Positions 44,165-52,281 are shown, counted from the first letter of the stretch. The stretch is 64,000 bases of DNA from an uncultured Dorea sp. (GCA_910579925.1 CAJTVY010000001.1:1-64000); one strand, 5' to 3'. Notes: generated by a model not told the origin, from the sequence alone. Translations and numbers: made by a program.

Positions 44165-44377
44165 ATGGATAATGCAAGAAGAAAACTCAGGGTATGCCTG
44201 ATTTGTGTCGTAATGGCGGCAGTAGTGATCGGGCTGATTTATTATTTTAACGATATGAGAGACCATGGGAAGATTAATGAGGGAACGCTGGTAGAACATA
44301 GCGCGCCTGCCTGCCCGTTAAACGGCTTTACGGCAGACGGCGCATGGGCAATGGACGTACAGGAAAGCAGGGGATAA
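44165..44377 (+). CDS. Small single-pass membrane protein at the head of spoVA
   Basis: 70 residues from ATG 44165, with AAGGTGG 6 bp upstream. A basic N-terminus (DNARRKLR) is followed by a membrane helix (about 10-30, VCLICVVMAAVVIGLIYYF) and a short extracytoplasmic tail with a single Cys. It is the first gene after the sigma-G promoter and ends 2 bp before spoVAA, so it is likely a forespore membrane protein. I do not recognise the family. Confidence 0.7.
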   Translation: MDNARRKLRVCLICVVMAAVVIGLIYYFNDMRDHGKINEGTLVEHSAPACPLNGFTADGAWAMDVQESRG

Positions 44378-44379
44378 GC

Positions 44380-45048
44380 ATGGCGAGTAGTGAGACGGTG
44401 TATATCAAAGTGGACAGAGACGTAGAGGTTGTAAAACCAGAAGTCACGCTTGGAGACGTGGTTCAGATGGAATGCCCGAATCCGGCCATTGTTCCAAGGC
44501 TGAAAAGTCTGAAACTGCTGACGTTTCATCATACAGATGATAAGCATCAGAACAGGGTGGCAGTTTCCATATTGAAGGTGATTGAGCGGATCCATGAAGA
44601 ATGCCCGAACGTCGACGTACAGAACCTTGGCGAGACAGATTTTATCGTCACTTATGAGGAGCAGCAGACTGCCGGAGGTGCGGTTCATTATCTGAAACTG
44701 GCGGCAGTGGTGGTGATTAGTTTTATGGGCGCTGCATTTTCGATTATGGCATTCAATAATGACGTTGACACGTCAAAATTATTTTCACAGATATACGAAC
44801 TGCTGACAGGACAGAAGTCGGACGGTTTCACGATCCTGGAACTGACCTATTCAATCGGCCTGGTAATCGGAATTCTGACCTTCTTCAATCATTTTGGGAA
44901 GAAGAAGTTTACCGTGGATCCGACGCCGATGGAGATTGAGATGCGTCTGTATGAAAATGATATTCAGACCACTCTGATTGAAACATATTCCAGAAAGGAG
45001 AAGGAGATGGATGTGGGTACAGGTTCTAATGGCGGTCATCGGACTTAG
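44380..45048 (+). CDS. spoVAA: Stage V sporulation protein AA
   Basis: 222 residues from ATG 44380, which follows CAGGGGAT; the longer frame overlaps the small upstream gene. The N-terminal soluble domain (VYIKVDRDVEVVKPEVTLGD) and two membrane helices near 105-130 and 145-170 match SpoVAA. It is part of the inner-membrane system moving dipicolinic acid into and out of spores. It overlaps spoVAB. Confidence 0.9.
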   Translation: MASSETVYIKVDRDVEVVKPEVTLGDVVQMECPNPAIVPRLKSLKLLTFHHTDDKHQNRVAVSILKVIERIHEECPNVDVQNLGETDFIVTYEEQQTAGGAVHYLKLAAVVVISFMGAAFSIMAFNNDVDTSKLFSQIYELLTGQKSDGFTILELTYSIGLVIGILTFFNHFGKKKFTVDPTPMEIEMRLYENDIQTTLIETYSRKEKEMDVGTGSNGGHRT

Positions 45049-45424
45049 CGCGGGGATGGTAGTGGCGGCAGGGCTCTTCTCGTTCATCAGTGAACTGGGG
45101 GTAGTTTCAGATTTTGCAGACAGGACGCACACGGGCGAGCATATTCTGCTCTATGAAAATAGTGTGGCTCTGGGTGGAATTCTGGGAAATATTTTCTTTC
45201 TCTATGGTATCAGGATTCCGTTCGGAGGCTGGCTTTTGCCGGTGTTCGGGCTTTTTGCAGGAATCTTTGTAGGCTGCTGGTCCATGGCGCTGGCGGAGAT
45301 TCTGAATGTGTTTCCGGTTTTCGTGCGCAGAGTGAAACTTTTACGGGGAATACAGTATCTGATTCTAGGGGTTGCCCTTGGAAAAGGCGTGGGCGCTCTG
45401 ATCTGCTATTATAACCGGTTCTAG
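45011..45424 (+). CDS. spoVAB: Stage V sporulation protein AB
   Basis: 137 residues from ATG 45011, starting MWVQVLMAVIGLSAGMVVAA, with AAAGGAG/AAGGAG directly upstream. Four hydrophobic helices include GGILGNIFFLYGI and GLFAGIFVGCWSMALAEILN. It matches SpoVAB in size and context. It overlaps the spoVAA 3' end by 38 bp. A hairpin CTAGTGT/ACACTAG (45421-45440) spans its stop codon. Confidence 0.9.
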   Translation: MWVQVLMAVIGLSAGMVVAAGLFSFISELGVVSDFADRTHTGEHILLYENSVALGGILGNIFFLYGIRIPFGGWLLPVFGLFAGIFVGCWSMALAEILNVFPVFVRRVKLLRGIQYLILGVALGKGVGALICYYNRF

Positions 45425-45440
45425 TGTGTCACTACACTAG
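45421..45440 (+). other. Intra-operon hairpin after spoVAB
   Basis: CTAGTGT (45421-45427) and ACACTAG (45434-45440) with a 6-nt loop. There is no T tract. It may stabilise or punctuate the spoVA message. Confidence 0.4.
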
Positions 45441-45482
45441 ACTGTAACTTTGGAAGAAAATGATACGAGGAGGAAGAGAGAA

Positions 45483-45941
45483 ATGGACAAACAGAAACAG
45501 CAGCAGGCATATGAAAATTATGTTAAGAAGAAAACGCCGGTTCATAATCTGCCCATGAATATGGCTAAAGCTTTTGTGGCAGGGGGCGTTATCTGTACGG
45601 TTGGCCAGGCTATCCTGAATTATTGCGGGAAACTGGGCTTTGACAAGGATGTGAGCGGCGGATGGACGTCAATGGTTCTGGTGATTATCAGCGTGATACT
45701 TACGGGTTTTAATATTTATCCCCGTATAGCGAAATGGGGAGGCGCTGGAACGTTGGTTCCGATTACGGGATTTGCGAATTCTGTTGCAGCCCCGGCGATT
45801 GAGTATAAGAAGGAAGGGCAGGTTATGGGAATCGGCTGTAAGATTTTTACGATTGCCGGGCCGGTGATTCTGTATGGAATATTTACAAGCTGGGTACTGG
45901 GATTCGGGTACTGGCTGCTGAAGATCAGCGGAATTATTTAA
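45483..45941 (+). CDS. spoVAC: Stage V sporulation protein AC
   Basis: 152 residues from ATG 45483, with GAGGAGGAAGAG upstream. NLPMNMAKAFVAGGVICTVGQ and GTLVPITGFANSVAAPAIEYK are SpoVAC hallmarks. Four membrane helices. In Bacillus, SpoVAC acts as a mechanosensitive channel for dipicolinic acid release. Confidence 0.95.
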   Translation: MDKQKQQQAYENYVKKKTPVHNLPMNMAKAFVAGGVICTVGQAILNYCGKLGFDKDVSGGWTSMVLVIISVILTGFNIYPRIAKWGGAGTLVPITGFANSVAAPAIEYKKEGQVMGIGCKIFTIAGPVILYGIFTSWVLGFGYWLLKISGII

Positions 45942-45962
45942 GAGAAAAGGCAGGTAGGATGA

Positions 45963-46967
45963 ATGATAAAGGGATTACAAAGTATTGCGTTTAAAGAGTC
46001 CCCGTATCTGGTCAGCAGCGCTTCCGTTGTAGGGAAGAAGGAGGGAGAAGGCCCTCTGGGGAAAATGTTTGACATGGTGGAGCAGGAGGATCTGTTCGGG
46101 GAAAATACGTGGGAAGAAGCAGAAAGTACTATGCAGAAGGAGGCGTGCCTTCTGGCCATGGGGAAGGCTCATGTAGAGGCTTCTGATGTAAGATATCTGT
46201 TCGGCGGAGATCTTCTTCGGCAGGGAGTGGCCACTTCCATGGGAGTGGAAGAACTTGGAATCCCTATGTTCGGGCTGTTCGGAGCCTGTTCTACGTCCGG
46301 GGAAGCGCTGGCTCTTGCATCTATGAGCGTGGCGGCAGGATATGGGGAGTATATGCTTGCCGTTACTTCCAGCCATTTCGGAAGCGCAGAGAAGGAGTTT
46401 CGCTTTCCGCTTGGGTATGCCAGTCAGAGACCCTTGTCCGCCCAGTGGACGGTTACCGGCAGTGGAGCGTTTCTGGTAGGAACGAAGCGCAGCCATGTCA
46501 GAATCACTGGTGTGACGGTAGGAAAGATTGTAGATTACGGACTTAAGGACTCACAGAATATGGGGGCATGTATGGCGCCGGCAGCCTGTGATACCATCAT
46601 ACGCAACCTGGAGGATTTTGGAAGGACTGCAGAGGATTACAACCGGATTGTGACGGGGGACCTGGGATATGTGGGACAGAGTATTCTCTTTGATCTGATG
46701 CGGGGCAAGGGGTATGATATTAAGAAAAATCATATGGACTGCGGAATGACCATTTTCGATCAGGTATCCCAGGATACCCATGCGGGAGGAAGTGGCTGCG
46801 GCTGTGCTGCCACAACGTTGTCAGCATACATTCTGCCAAAGCTGAACCGGGGCGAGTGGAAGCGGATTCTGTTCGTTCCGACGGGTGCGCTGATGTCTAC
46901 GGTAAGTTACAACGAAGGCTCAAGCGTACCGGGAATCGCCCACGGAATCGTATTAGAGCATTGTTAG
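45963..46967 (+). CDS. spoVAD: Stage V sporulation protein AD
   Basis: 334 residues with a thiolase/beta-ketoacyl-synthase-like fold: FGLFGACSTSGEALALASM around a cysteine, TGDLGYVGQSI, and GGSGCGCAATTLSAYILPKL at the end. SpoVAD binds dipicolinic acid on the outer face of the forespore inner membrane. Length agrees with the family. The stop is 4 bp before the 86-bp tandem repeats that separate it from spoVAE. Confidence 0.95.
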   Translation: MIKGLQSIAFKESPYLVSSASVVGKKEGEGPLGKMFDMVEQEDLFGENTWEEAESTMQKEACLLAMGKAHVEASDVRYLFGGDLLRQGVATSMGVEELGIPMFGLFGACSTSGEALALASMSVAAGYGEYMLAVTSSHFGSAEKEFRFPLGYASQRPLSAQWTVTGSGAFLVGTKRSHVRITGVTVGKIVDYGLKDSQNMGACMAPAACDTIIRNLEDFGRTAEDYNRIVTGDLGYVGQSILFDLMRGKGYDIKKNHMDCGMTIFDQVSQDTHAGGSGCGCAATTLSAYILPKLNRGEWKRILFVPTGALMSTVSYNEGSSVPGIAHGIVLEHC

Positions 46968-46970
46968 AGG

Positions 46971-47166
46971 AGAATGGCAAATGCGGAGCATTTCAGGAAT
47001 GCCATTCTCCGAACTGCCGCCGAGGCGAAGCTGAGGGGGCGATACAATGATGGAGGAGAATGGCAAATGCGGAGCATTTCAGGAATGCCATTCTCCGAAC
47101 TGCCGCCGAGGCGAAGCTGAGGGGGCGATACAATGATGGAGGAGAATGGCAAATGCGGAGCATTTT
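46971..47166. repeat. 86-bp tandem repeat with internal palindrome between spoVAD and spoVAE
   Basis: Two full units (46971-47056 and 47057-47142) and a 24-bp third partial (47143-47166) repeat with an 86-bp period. Each unit contains GGAGAATGGCA paired with TGCCATTCTCC, plus an inner AAATGC/GCATTT stem. Each also carries an open frame of 29 codons (MMEENGKCGAFQECHSPNCR and so on), so it is ambiguous whether RNA structure, DNA or peptide is selected. The unit resembles dispersed palindromic repeats more than a gene. It inserts about 190 bp into an otherwise tight operon. Confidence 0.85.
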
Positions 47167-47187
47167 CTTATGATAGGGAGTGAAGTT

Positions 47188-47544
47188 ATGGATTATATTA
47201 ATGCATTTTGGATTGGAGGAGTCATCTGTGCCCTGGTGCAGATTCTGCTTGACAGAACAAAGCTTATGCCAGGCCGTGTGATGGTTCTTCTGGTATGCAG
47301 CGGCGCCGTGCTTGGCGCATTGCATATCTATCAGCCTTTTCAGGATTTTGCAGGTGCGGGCGCAAGTGTGCCATTGACAGGTTTTGGAAATCTTTTGTGG
47401 AAAGGCGTTAAAGAGGCTGTAGACAAAGAGGGATTCATTGGAATCTTCATGGGAGGCTTTAAGGCCAGCGCCGTCGGCATCTCGGCAGCCCTGGTGTTCA
47501 GCTATCTGGCATCCATTGTATTTGAGCCGAAAATGAAGCAATAG
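47188..47544 (+). CDS. spoVAE: Stage V sporulation protein AE
   Basis: 118 residues from ATG 47188, which has AGGGAG 8 bp upstream; a longer frame to 47146 starts inside the repeat. DYINAFWIGGVICALVQILL and GAGASVPLTGFGNLLWKGV are SpoVAE (Eb-type) signatures, with three to four membrane helices. Last gene of the spoVA operon. Confidence 0.94.
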   Translation: MDYINAFWIGGVICALVQILLDRTKLMPGRVMVLLVCSGAVLGALHIYQPFQDFAGAGASVPLTGFGNLLWKGVKEAVDKEGFIGIFMGGFKASAVGISAALVFSYLASIVFEPKMKQ

Positions 47545-47554
47545 GAAATATATG

Positions 47555-47625
47555 TTAAGATTTGTTAAGGTTCATACAGGGACTGAAAAAAAGTAGTTGT
47601 TTTCTTTAGGCGTAGATGGTAATGT
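47555..47625 (+). promoter_or_regulatory. Promoter with possible Pho-type direct repeats before the Na/Pi transporter
   Basis: TTAAGATTTG (47555-47564) and TTAAGGTTCA (47565-47574) are 10-bp-spaced direct repeats, as in PhoP/PhoB binding sites. A TTGTTT (47597-47602), 17-bp spacer and TAATGT with upstream TG (47620-47625) could be the promoter. Control by phosphate is inferred from the gene it precedes. Confidence 0.35.
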
Positions 47626-47655
47626 AAAAGAGAACTACACTTTAGGAGGAAGATA

Positions 47656-49290
47656 ATGAACTACTTAGATATTATCATACCATTTGTAGGTGGACTGGGA
47701 ATGTTCATATATGGTATGCAGATTATGGCGCAGGGGCTTGAAAATGCCGCTGGCAGTAAGATGAAGTCCCTGTTGGAGGTATTGACGAAGAATAAACTGA
47801 TGGGCGTACTCCTGGGCGCGGTGATCACCGCAGTCATTCAGAGTTCATCTGCAACGACCGTCATGGTGGTCGGTTTCGTAAATGCGGGGATCATGAACCT
47901 GACACAGGCTATGGGCGTGATTATGGGGGCGAATATTGGTACTACGGTTACCGGATGGCTGGTGTCTGCGGTAGAATGGGCGAAGTTTTTAAGCCCGTCT
48001 AAGCTTGCGCCGATTGCGGTTATGCTTGGCGTGATCATTATGCTGACGGGGAAACGCCGTTCATCCAAAGAAGTTGCGAGTATCATTGTTGGTTTTGGTC
48101 TGCTGTTTATAGGGATTACCACTATGTCATCGGCTGTCGCGCCCCTGCAGGAGTCGGAGAGTTTCTGTAATCTTTTCGTAACCCTGGGAGATAACCCGCT
48201 GCTTGGAATCTTTGCCGGTGCGTTTGTGACTGCTGTGATCCAGAGTTCATCCGCTTCGGTAGGTATCCTGCAGAGTCTTGCGGCGGCAGGGCTGGTTCCC
48301 TTCAGTGCGGCAGTCTATATTATTATGGGACAGAACATCGGTACTTGCGTGACTGCGATTCTGTCAAGTCTGGGAGCCAAGAAGAACGCCAAGACGGCGG
48401 CGTTAATGCACTTGCTGTTCAATGTGATCGGAACAGTGCTGTTTAGTGCGGCGGCGATTATTTATTATGAATTTGTCAACCCCGAGATTGGGTTTGGTTA
48501 TATTACCCAGACACAGATCAGTATGGTCCATACGGCATTTAACATCGGTACGACTGTCCTGCTCTTCCCTGTTTCCGGATGGATTATCAAACTGGCGAAG
48601 AAGATTGGAAGAGTCGCAGAAGACGATCAGGATAAGAGTATTGTTCTTCTGGACGACCGTATTCTGGAGACGCCGGTGATTGCGCTTCAGTCTACTGTGA
48701 AGGAAGTTGCGCGAATGGGACAGATTGTGGAAGATTCTCTGATGGTGGCAAAGGATGTACTGTTTACCCTTAAGGATGAGGATATCCGGTTCCTTAAGGA
48801 AGAGGAGACAACGGTGGACAAGCTGAGCGCAGGCATAACAGAGTATGCCATCAAGCTTAGTTCGCTGCAGGTCAGTGAGAAGGAGCACCAGGACGTGGCG
48901 CATCTTCTTCAGACGGTATCGGATATTGAACGTATCAGTGATTACTGTGAGAATATTTCCGAATTTGCGGAAACCCTTCATGAGAAGAAGGTTTCCTTCT
49001 CCCAGGTAGGAACCAGCCAGTTAAAGGACATGTTCGATGTGTGCGTGGACAGTTACCGGTATGCATTTGAGGCCTTTGCGGAACAGAATAAAGAGAAGGC
49101 GCTTATGGTTATTGAGAAGGAGACGCAGGCGGACGATCTGGAAATCTCCCTTAGGAGTAAGCATATCAAACGGCTGGCGAATAACCAGTGTAATACGGAG
49201 GCCGGAATTGTATTTCTTGATACGCTGGTGTGTCTGGAGCGTATCTCGGACCATGCCAGAAATATTGCGGAGGAAGTGCTGGAAGGGTGA
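47656..49290 (+). CDS. Na+/phosphate cotransporter (NptA/PNaS family) with PhoU-like domain
   Basis: 544 residues. The two inverted transport repeats carry the paired QSSSA motifs: AVITAVIQSSSATTVMVVGF near residue 60 and AFVTAVIQSSSASVGILQSL near 200. About eight helices extend to residue 310. The C-terminal roughly 210 residues are a PhoU-like helical domain (DIERISDYCENISEFAE, LERISDHARNIAEE). It imports phosphate with sodium. The fused PhoU part may gate activity. AGGAGGAAG precedes the ATG. Confidence 0.95.
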   Translation: MNYLDIIIPFVGGLGMFIYGMQIMAQGLENAAGSKMKSLLEVLTKNKLMGVLLGAVITAVIQSSSATTVMVVGFVNAGIMNLTQAMGVIMGANIGTTVTGWLVSAVEWAKFLSPSKLAPIAVMLGVIIMLTGKRRSSKEVASIIVGFGLLFIGITTMSSAVAPLQESESFCNLFVTLGDNPLLGIFAGAFVTAVIQSSSASVGILQSLAAAGLVPFSAAVYIIMGQNIGTCVTAILSSLGAKKNAKTAALMHLLFNVIGTVLFSAAAIIYYEFVNPEIGFGYITQTQISMVHTAFNIGTTVLLFPVSGWIIKLAKKIGRVAEDDQDKSIVLLDDRILETPVIALQSTVKEVARMGQIVEDSLMVAKDVLFTLKDEDIRFLKEEETTVDKLSAGITEYAIKLSSLQVSEKEHQDVAHLLQTVSDIERISDYCENISEFAETLHEKKVSFSQVGTSQLKDMFDVCVDSYRYAFEAFAEQNKEKALMVIEKETQADDLEISLRSKHIKRLANNQCNTEAGIVFLDTLVCLERISDHARNIAEEVLEG

Positions 49291-49362
49291 GAAACAGCCT
49301 GTCTTGTCTGGACCAGAAACCTTCTTAAAAGATAAATAGCGGATATTCCGGGAAAGAGAATT

Positions 49363-49662
49363 TTAAATTGACATAAGGAATATCCGCATCTGGTCTTTGC
49401 TGATCCGTTCCCAGTAATCGCGGTCTGCTTCGTACCGTTCATTCAACCATGCAAGAGCAGCGTCAAGACCTTCCTGGGTGAAGGGAAATTCTTTCTTTTC
49501 TTTCTGATCATCCGGGGTTGCTTCAAAGCACCAGGGTTCTGGGTAGAGATATGCTGTTAGTATATCATCCGATGTAGTAAGATAATAGCGCATGCCGCAG
49601 TGAGAGCCGGAAAACGGCTCTTTTTTTAATGCCTTTATGGAGAGACCCAGTGTCGAAATCAT
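49363..49662 (-). CDS. Conserved-looking hypothetical protein
   Basis: 99 residues, with GAGG 7 bp ahead of the ATG. Aromatic and acidic: MRYYLTTSDDILTAYLYPEP, then WCFEATPDDQKEKKEF and an amphipathic helix ending LAWLNERYEADRDYWERI. No signal peptide, membrane segment or Cys pair. The orderly mix of strands and helix and the good ribosome site suggest a real gene. I do not recognise the family. Its 3' end lies within a GCGGATATTCC/GGAATATCCGC inverted repeat (49339-49387) shared with the convergent transporter gene. Confidence 0.6.
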   Translation of the reverse strand: MISTLGLSIKALKKEPFSGSHCGMRYYLTTSDDILTAYLYPEPWCFEATPDDQKEKKEFPFTQEGLDAALAWLNERYEADRDYWERISKDQMRIFLMSI

Positions 49663-49871
49663 AGGAATACCTCACAGTCCGATTCATTTAATGAAGATCA
49701 TTATAATACAGTAAGGCAGAGGAGGCAAGAGGTGAAGGAGCGTTTCTGTATTTTAGAGGGCGTTTATTGACGAAATTTACCTTATTTTGTTGAATTTACA
49801 CCTTTTATGTGCTAAATTAACATTCAAAGGTTTCCAGAAATTGGTAATTTTTGAAAGGTCGGGAGATATTG

Positions 49872-51203
49872 ATGGTACGAGAATATTTAGGTCAGAATGT
49901 GTACGAAGCGTTTCAGGAGAGAATTCGGTTTATCTTTGAAGAATTTGAGAATATCTACGTCTCTTTTTCCGGTGGCAAGGATAGTGGACTGCTTCTGAAC
50001 CTGGTGCTGGATTATCAGAAGAAATATGCACCGGAGAAGAGGATTGGAGTGTTCCACCAGGATTTTGAGGCGCAGTATACTGTGACAACGGAATATGTGG
50101 AGCGTACGTTCCAGCGGATTAAGGATGAAGTAGAGCCATACTGGGTGTGCCTTCCAATGGCTACCCGTACGGCTCTTAGTAGTTATGAGATGTACTGGTA
50201 TCCATGGGATGATAAGAAGGAGGAACTCTGGGTCAGAAAGATGCCGAAGAAGAAGTATGTGGTGAATCTGAAACATAATCCAATCACCACATACCGCTAC
50301 CGGATGCACCAGGAAGATCTGGCGAAGCAGTTTGGCAGATGGTACAGGATTTCCCACGGTAACAGGAAGACGGTGTGTCTTCTTGGCATTCGTGCGGACG
50401 AGTCGCTGCAGAGATACAGCGGATTCCTGAATAAGAAGTTCGGTTATAAGGAAAAGTGCTGGATCACGAAGTATTTTAAGGATTTCTGGTGTGCCTCTCC
50501 TCTCTATGACTGGACGACAAAAGATGTCTGGCATGCGAACTATACATTTGATTATGATTATAACGGTCTGTATGACCTTTATTATAAGGCCGGACTAAAG
50601 GTTTCGCAGATGAGAGTTGCGTCGCCGTTTAATGATTATTCAAAGGATTCTCTGAATCTGTACAGGGTCATTGACCCGGAGATCTGGGTGAAACTGGTAG
50701 GCAGGGTGAAGGGGGCGAACTTTGGGGCGATTTACGGAAGGACAAAGGCAATGGGATACCGGAATATCACGCTGCCGGAAGGACATACATGGAAGTCCTA
50801 TACCATGTTTCTTCTGGATACGCTGCCGATCCGCCTGCGTAATAATTATGTAAAGAAATTTAATACTTCTATCAAGTTCTGGCATGAGACGGGCGGAGGA
50901 CTGGATGAGGAAGTGATTGAAGAACTTCAGGAGCATGGATATCAGATTAAGCGGAACGGGGTCTCTAATTATACGCTGAGTAAGAAGTCGAGAATTGTAT
51001 TCCAAGGGAAGATCCCGGACGATACGGATGATATCAAATCAACGAAGGATATTCCAAGCTGGAAGAGAATGTGCTGCTGTATTTTGAAAAATGACCATAT
51101 CTGCCGGTCTATGGGATTTGGTATGACCAGGGAACAGCAGAGGCGTATTGATGCAATCCGTCAAAAATACAAGAGTGTGGAGGAAATGAGTTATGGAATA
51201 TAG
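49872..51203 (+). CDS. IbrA-like PAPS-reductase-family protein
   Basis: 443 residues from ATG 49872, preceded by CGGGAG; a TTG at 49851 is in frame. The PP-loop SGGKDS is at about residues 35-40, and the C-terminal part carries a DUF3440-like Trp/His/Cys-rich region (SWKRMCCCILKNDHICRSMG). This is the IbrA/DndC-like branch of the phosphoadenosine phosphosulfate reductase superfamily, and it overlaps by 11 bp an IbrB-like ParB-domain gene. IbrA/IbrB were described in E. coli as co-activators of prophage-encoded genes. The biochemical activity is unknown. No prophage genes are in this window. Confidence 0.8.
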   Translation: MVREYLGQNVYEAFQERIRFIFEEFENIYVSFSGGKDSGLLLNLVLDYQKKYAPEKRIGVFHQDFEAQYTVTTEYVERTFQRIKDEVEPYWVCLPMATRTALSSYEMYWYPWDDKKEELWVRKMPKKKYVVNLKHNPITTYRYRMHQEDLAKQFGRWYRISHGNRKTVCLLGIRADESLQRYSGFLNKKFGYKEKCWITKYFKDFWCASPLYDWTTKDVWHANYTFDYDYNGLYDLYYKAGLKVSQMRVASPFNDYSKDSLNLYRVIDPEIWVKLVGRVKGANFGAIYGRTKAMGYRNITLPEGHTWKSYTMFLLDTLPIRLRNNYVKKFNTSIKFWHETGGGLDEEVIEELQEHGYQIKRNGVSNYTLSKKSRIVFQGKIPDDTDDIKSTKDIPSWKRMCCCILKNDHICRSMGFGMTREQQRRIDAIRQKYKSVEEMSYGI

Positions 51204-51732
51204 AAGCCCTGTTTATCATGTAATGGCTGTTCCGGTTGAAAAGGTGGTTCCGAATTCTTATAATCCTAATGCAGTCGCACCGCCGGAGATGAAGCTACTC
51301 TATGAGAGCATTAAAAATGACGGGTATACGATGCCCGTGGTCTGTTATTATGATAAATTTGATGACAAGTATGTGATTGTGGATGGGTTTCACCGCTATC
51401 GGATCATGCTGGAACATGCGGATATCTATGAGCGGGAGAAGGGACTGCTCCCGGTATCTGTAATCAACAAACAACTGGATCAGAGGATTGCCAGTACGAT
51501 CCGGCATAACCGGGCCAGAGGGAATCATGACGTAGACCTGATGGGGAATATTGTGAAGGAACTTCACGAACTGGGACGTTCGGATGCATGGATATCAAAG
51601 CATCTTGGGATGGACCGGGATGAGATTCTCAGGCTTAAGCAGATTACAGGCCTTGCGGCATTGTTTAAGGATGTGAAGTTCGGGCAGGCGTGGAGGCCCT
51701 CAGAAGATGAGGAAGATGAGGAATTTCTATAA
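51193..51732 (+). CDS. IbrB-like ParB-domain protein
   Basis: 179 residues. A ParB/Srx N-terminal nuclease-like domain (VPVEKVVPNSYNPNAV, VDGFHRYRI near residue 56) and the RHNRARGNHDVD motif typical of IbrB/DUF4417-neighbour proteins. A helix-turn-helix (DAWISKHLGMDRDEILRLKQ) follows. It is translationally coupled to the IbrA-like gene. The ParB fold can bind and hydrolyse CTP or cut nucleic acid, but which applies here is unknown. Confidence 0.8.
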   Translation: MEYRSPVYHVMAVPVEKVVPNSYNPNAVAPPEMKLLYESIKNDGYTMPVVCYYDKFDDKYVIVDGFHRYRIMLEHADIYEREKGLLPVSVINKQLDQRIASTIRHNRARGNHDVDLMGNIVKELHELGRSDAWISKHLGMDRDEILRLKQITGLAALFKDVKFGQAWRPSEDEEDEEFL

Positions 51733-51779
51733 AGAGGAAGATATTTCAGAGTCCGTTGAGGCAGGAACACATAGAGGGA

Positions 51780-51821
51780 GCCTCACACCAGGCTGATTTA
51801 GGAGTGAGGCTGGTGTGAGGC
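51780..51821. terminator. Bidirectional terminator between the IbrB-like and XRE genes
   Basis: Perfect arms GCCTCACACCA (51780-51790) and TGGTGTGAGGC (51811-51821), lying between convergent genes. An inner GGAGTGAGGC copy allows an alternative pairing. Confidence 0.7.
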
Positions 51822-51829
51822 TTCTGATA

Positions 51830-52138
51830 TTATCCGGATTCATTTCCCTGGCGGATCGTTTTAATTAATATCTGTAAAGCATGGATCTGTTCATTACTTA
51901 ATCCTTCTGTGTCCAGCAGTAGATGCGGGCAGTCTTTATCTTTTCCCAAGAGATAATCGGTACTGCATTTGTACAGATAAGAAAGAGAGAGAAGAACTTC
52001 CGTGCTGGGAGTGCGCTCGCCAGTCTCGTAGCCGGAGATTACGCTGGAAGAGATTCCGATTCTGTCGGCAACGTCCTTTTGAGAAAAGTTGTATTTTGAC
52101 CGCAATAGCTGTAGTCTTTCTGATAAACCATTAATCAT
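51830..52138 (-). CDS. XRE-family repressor
   Basis: 102 residues: a Cro/C1 helix-turn-helix (about 8-62; NFSQKDVADRIGISSSVISG, YETGERTPSTEVLLSLSYLY) and a short helical tail. AAAGGA precedes the ATG. It is divergent from the surface-protein gene 52430-54094, and palindromes at 52195-52218 and 52241-52275 lie in the shared intergenic region. It probably represses that gene and perhaps itself. No effector domain is present, so relief of repression would need a partner or proteolysis. Confidence 0.88.
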   Translation of the reverse strand: MINGLSERLQLLRSKYNFSQKDVADRIGISSSVISGYETGERTPSTEVLLSLSYLYKCSTDYLLGKDKDCPHLLLDTEGLSNEQIHALQILIKTIRQGNESG

Positions 52139-52194
52139 AGAATTAATTCCTTTCGATAGTCTGATGCCAGCTTCTTATATATAGAATGAGCCAT

Positions 52195-52218
52195 AGATAT
52201 ATTTTCTATGATATATCT
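52195..52218. promoter_or_regulatory. A/T-rich palindrome, possible operator for the XRE gene
   Basis: AGATATAT (52195-52202) and ATATATCT (52211-52218), 8-bp arms with an 8-bp centre, about 60 bp upstream of the XRE start. It could be the repressor's own site. Confidence 0.35.
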
Positions 52219-52240
52219 ACGCTATTGGTGCATAGACAAT

Positions 52241-52281
52241 CCTCTTAAAGTGTTGACACATAACACTTTAAGAGGTATGAT
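52241..52281 (+). promoter_or_regulatory. Promoter buried in a 14-bp perfect inverted repeat
   Basis: CCTCTTAAAGTGTT (52241-52254) and AACACTTTAAGAGG (52262-52275) are perfect arms around a 7-bp centre. The -35 box TTGACA (52253-52258) lies at the centre and the -10 TATGAT (52276-52281) begins directly after the right arm, with a 17-bp spacer. A repressor bound here would block RNA polymerase entirely. The divergent XRE protein is the obvious candidate. Confidence 0.75.

Noticed and set aside
46971..47166. CRISPR-like array
   Set aside because: The units are directly abutting 86-bp copies without unique spacers, and no cas genes are present.
51193..51732. Chromosome-partition ParB
   Set aside because: No parA neighbour. 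The protein is short and overlaps an IbrA-like gene, so IbrB-like is the better fit.
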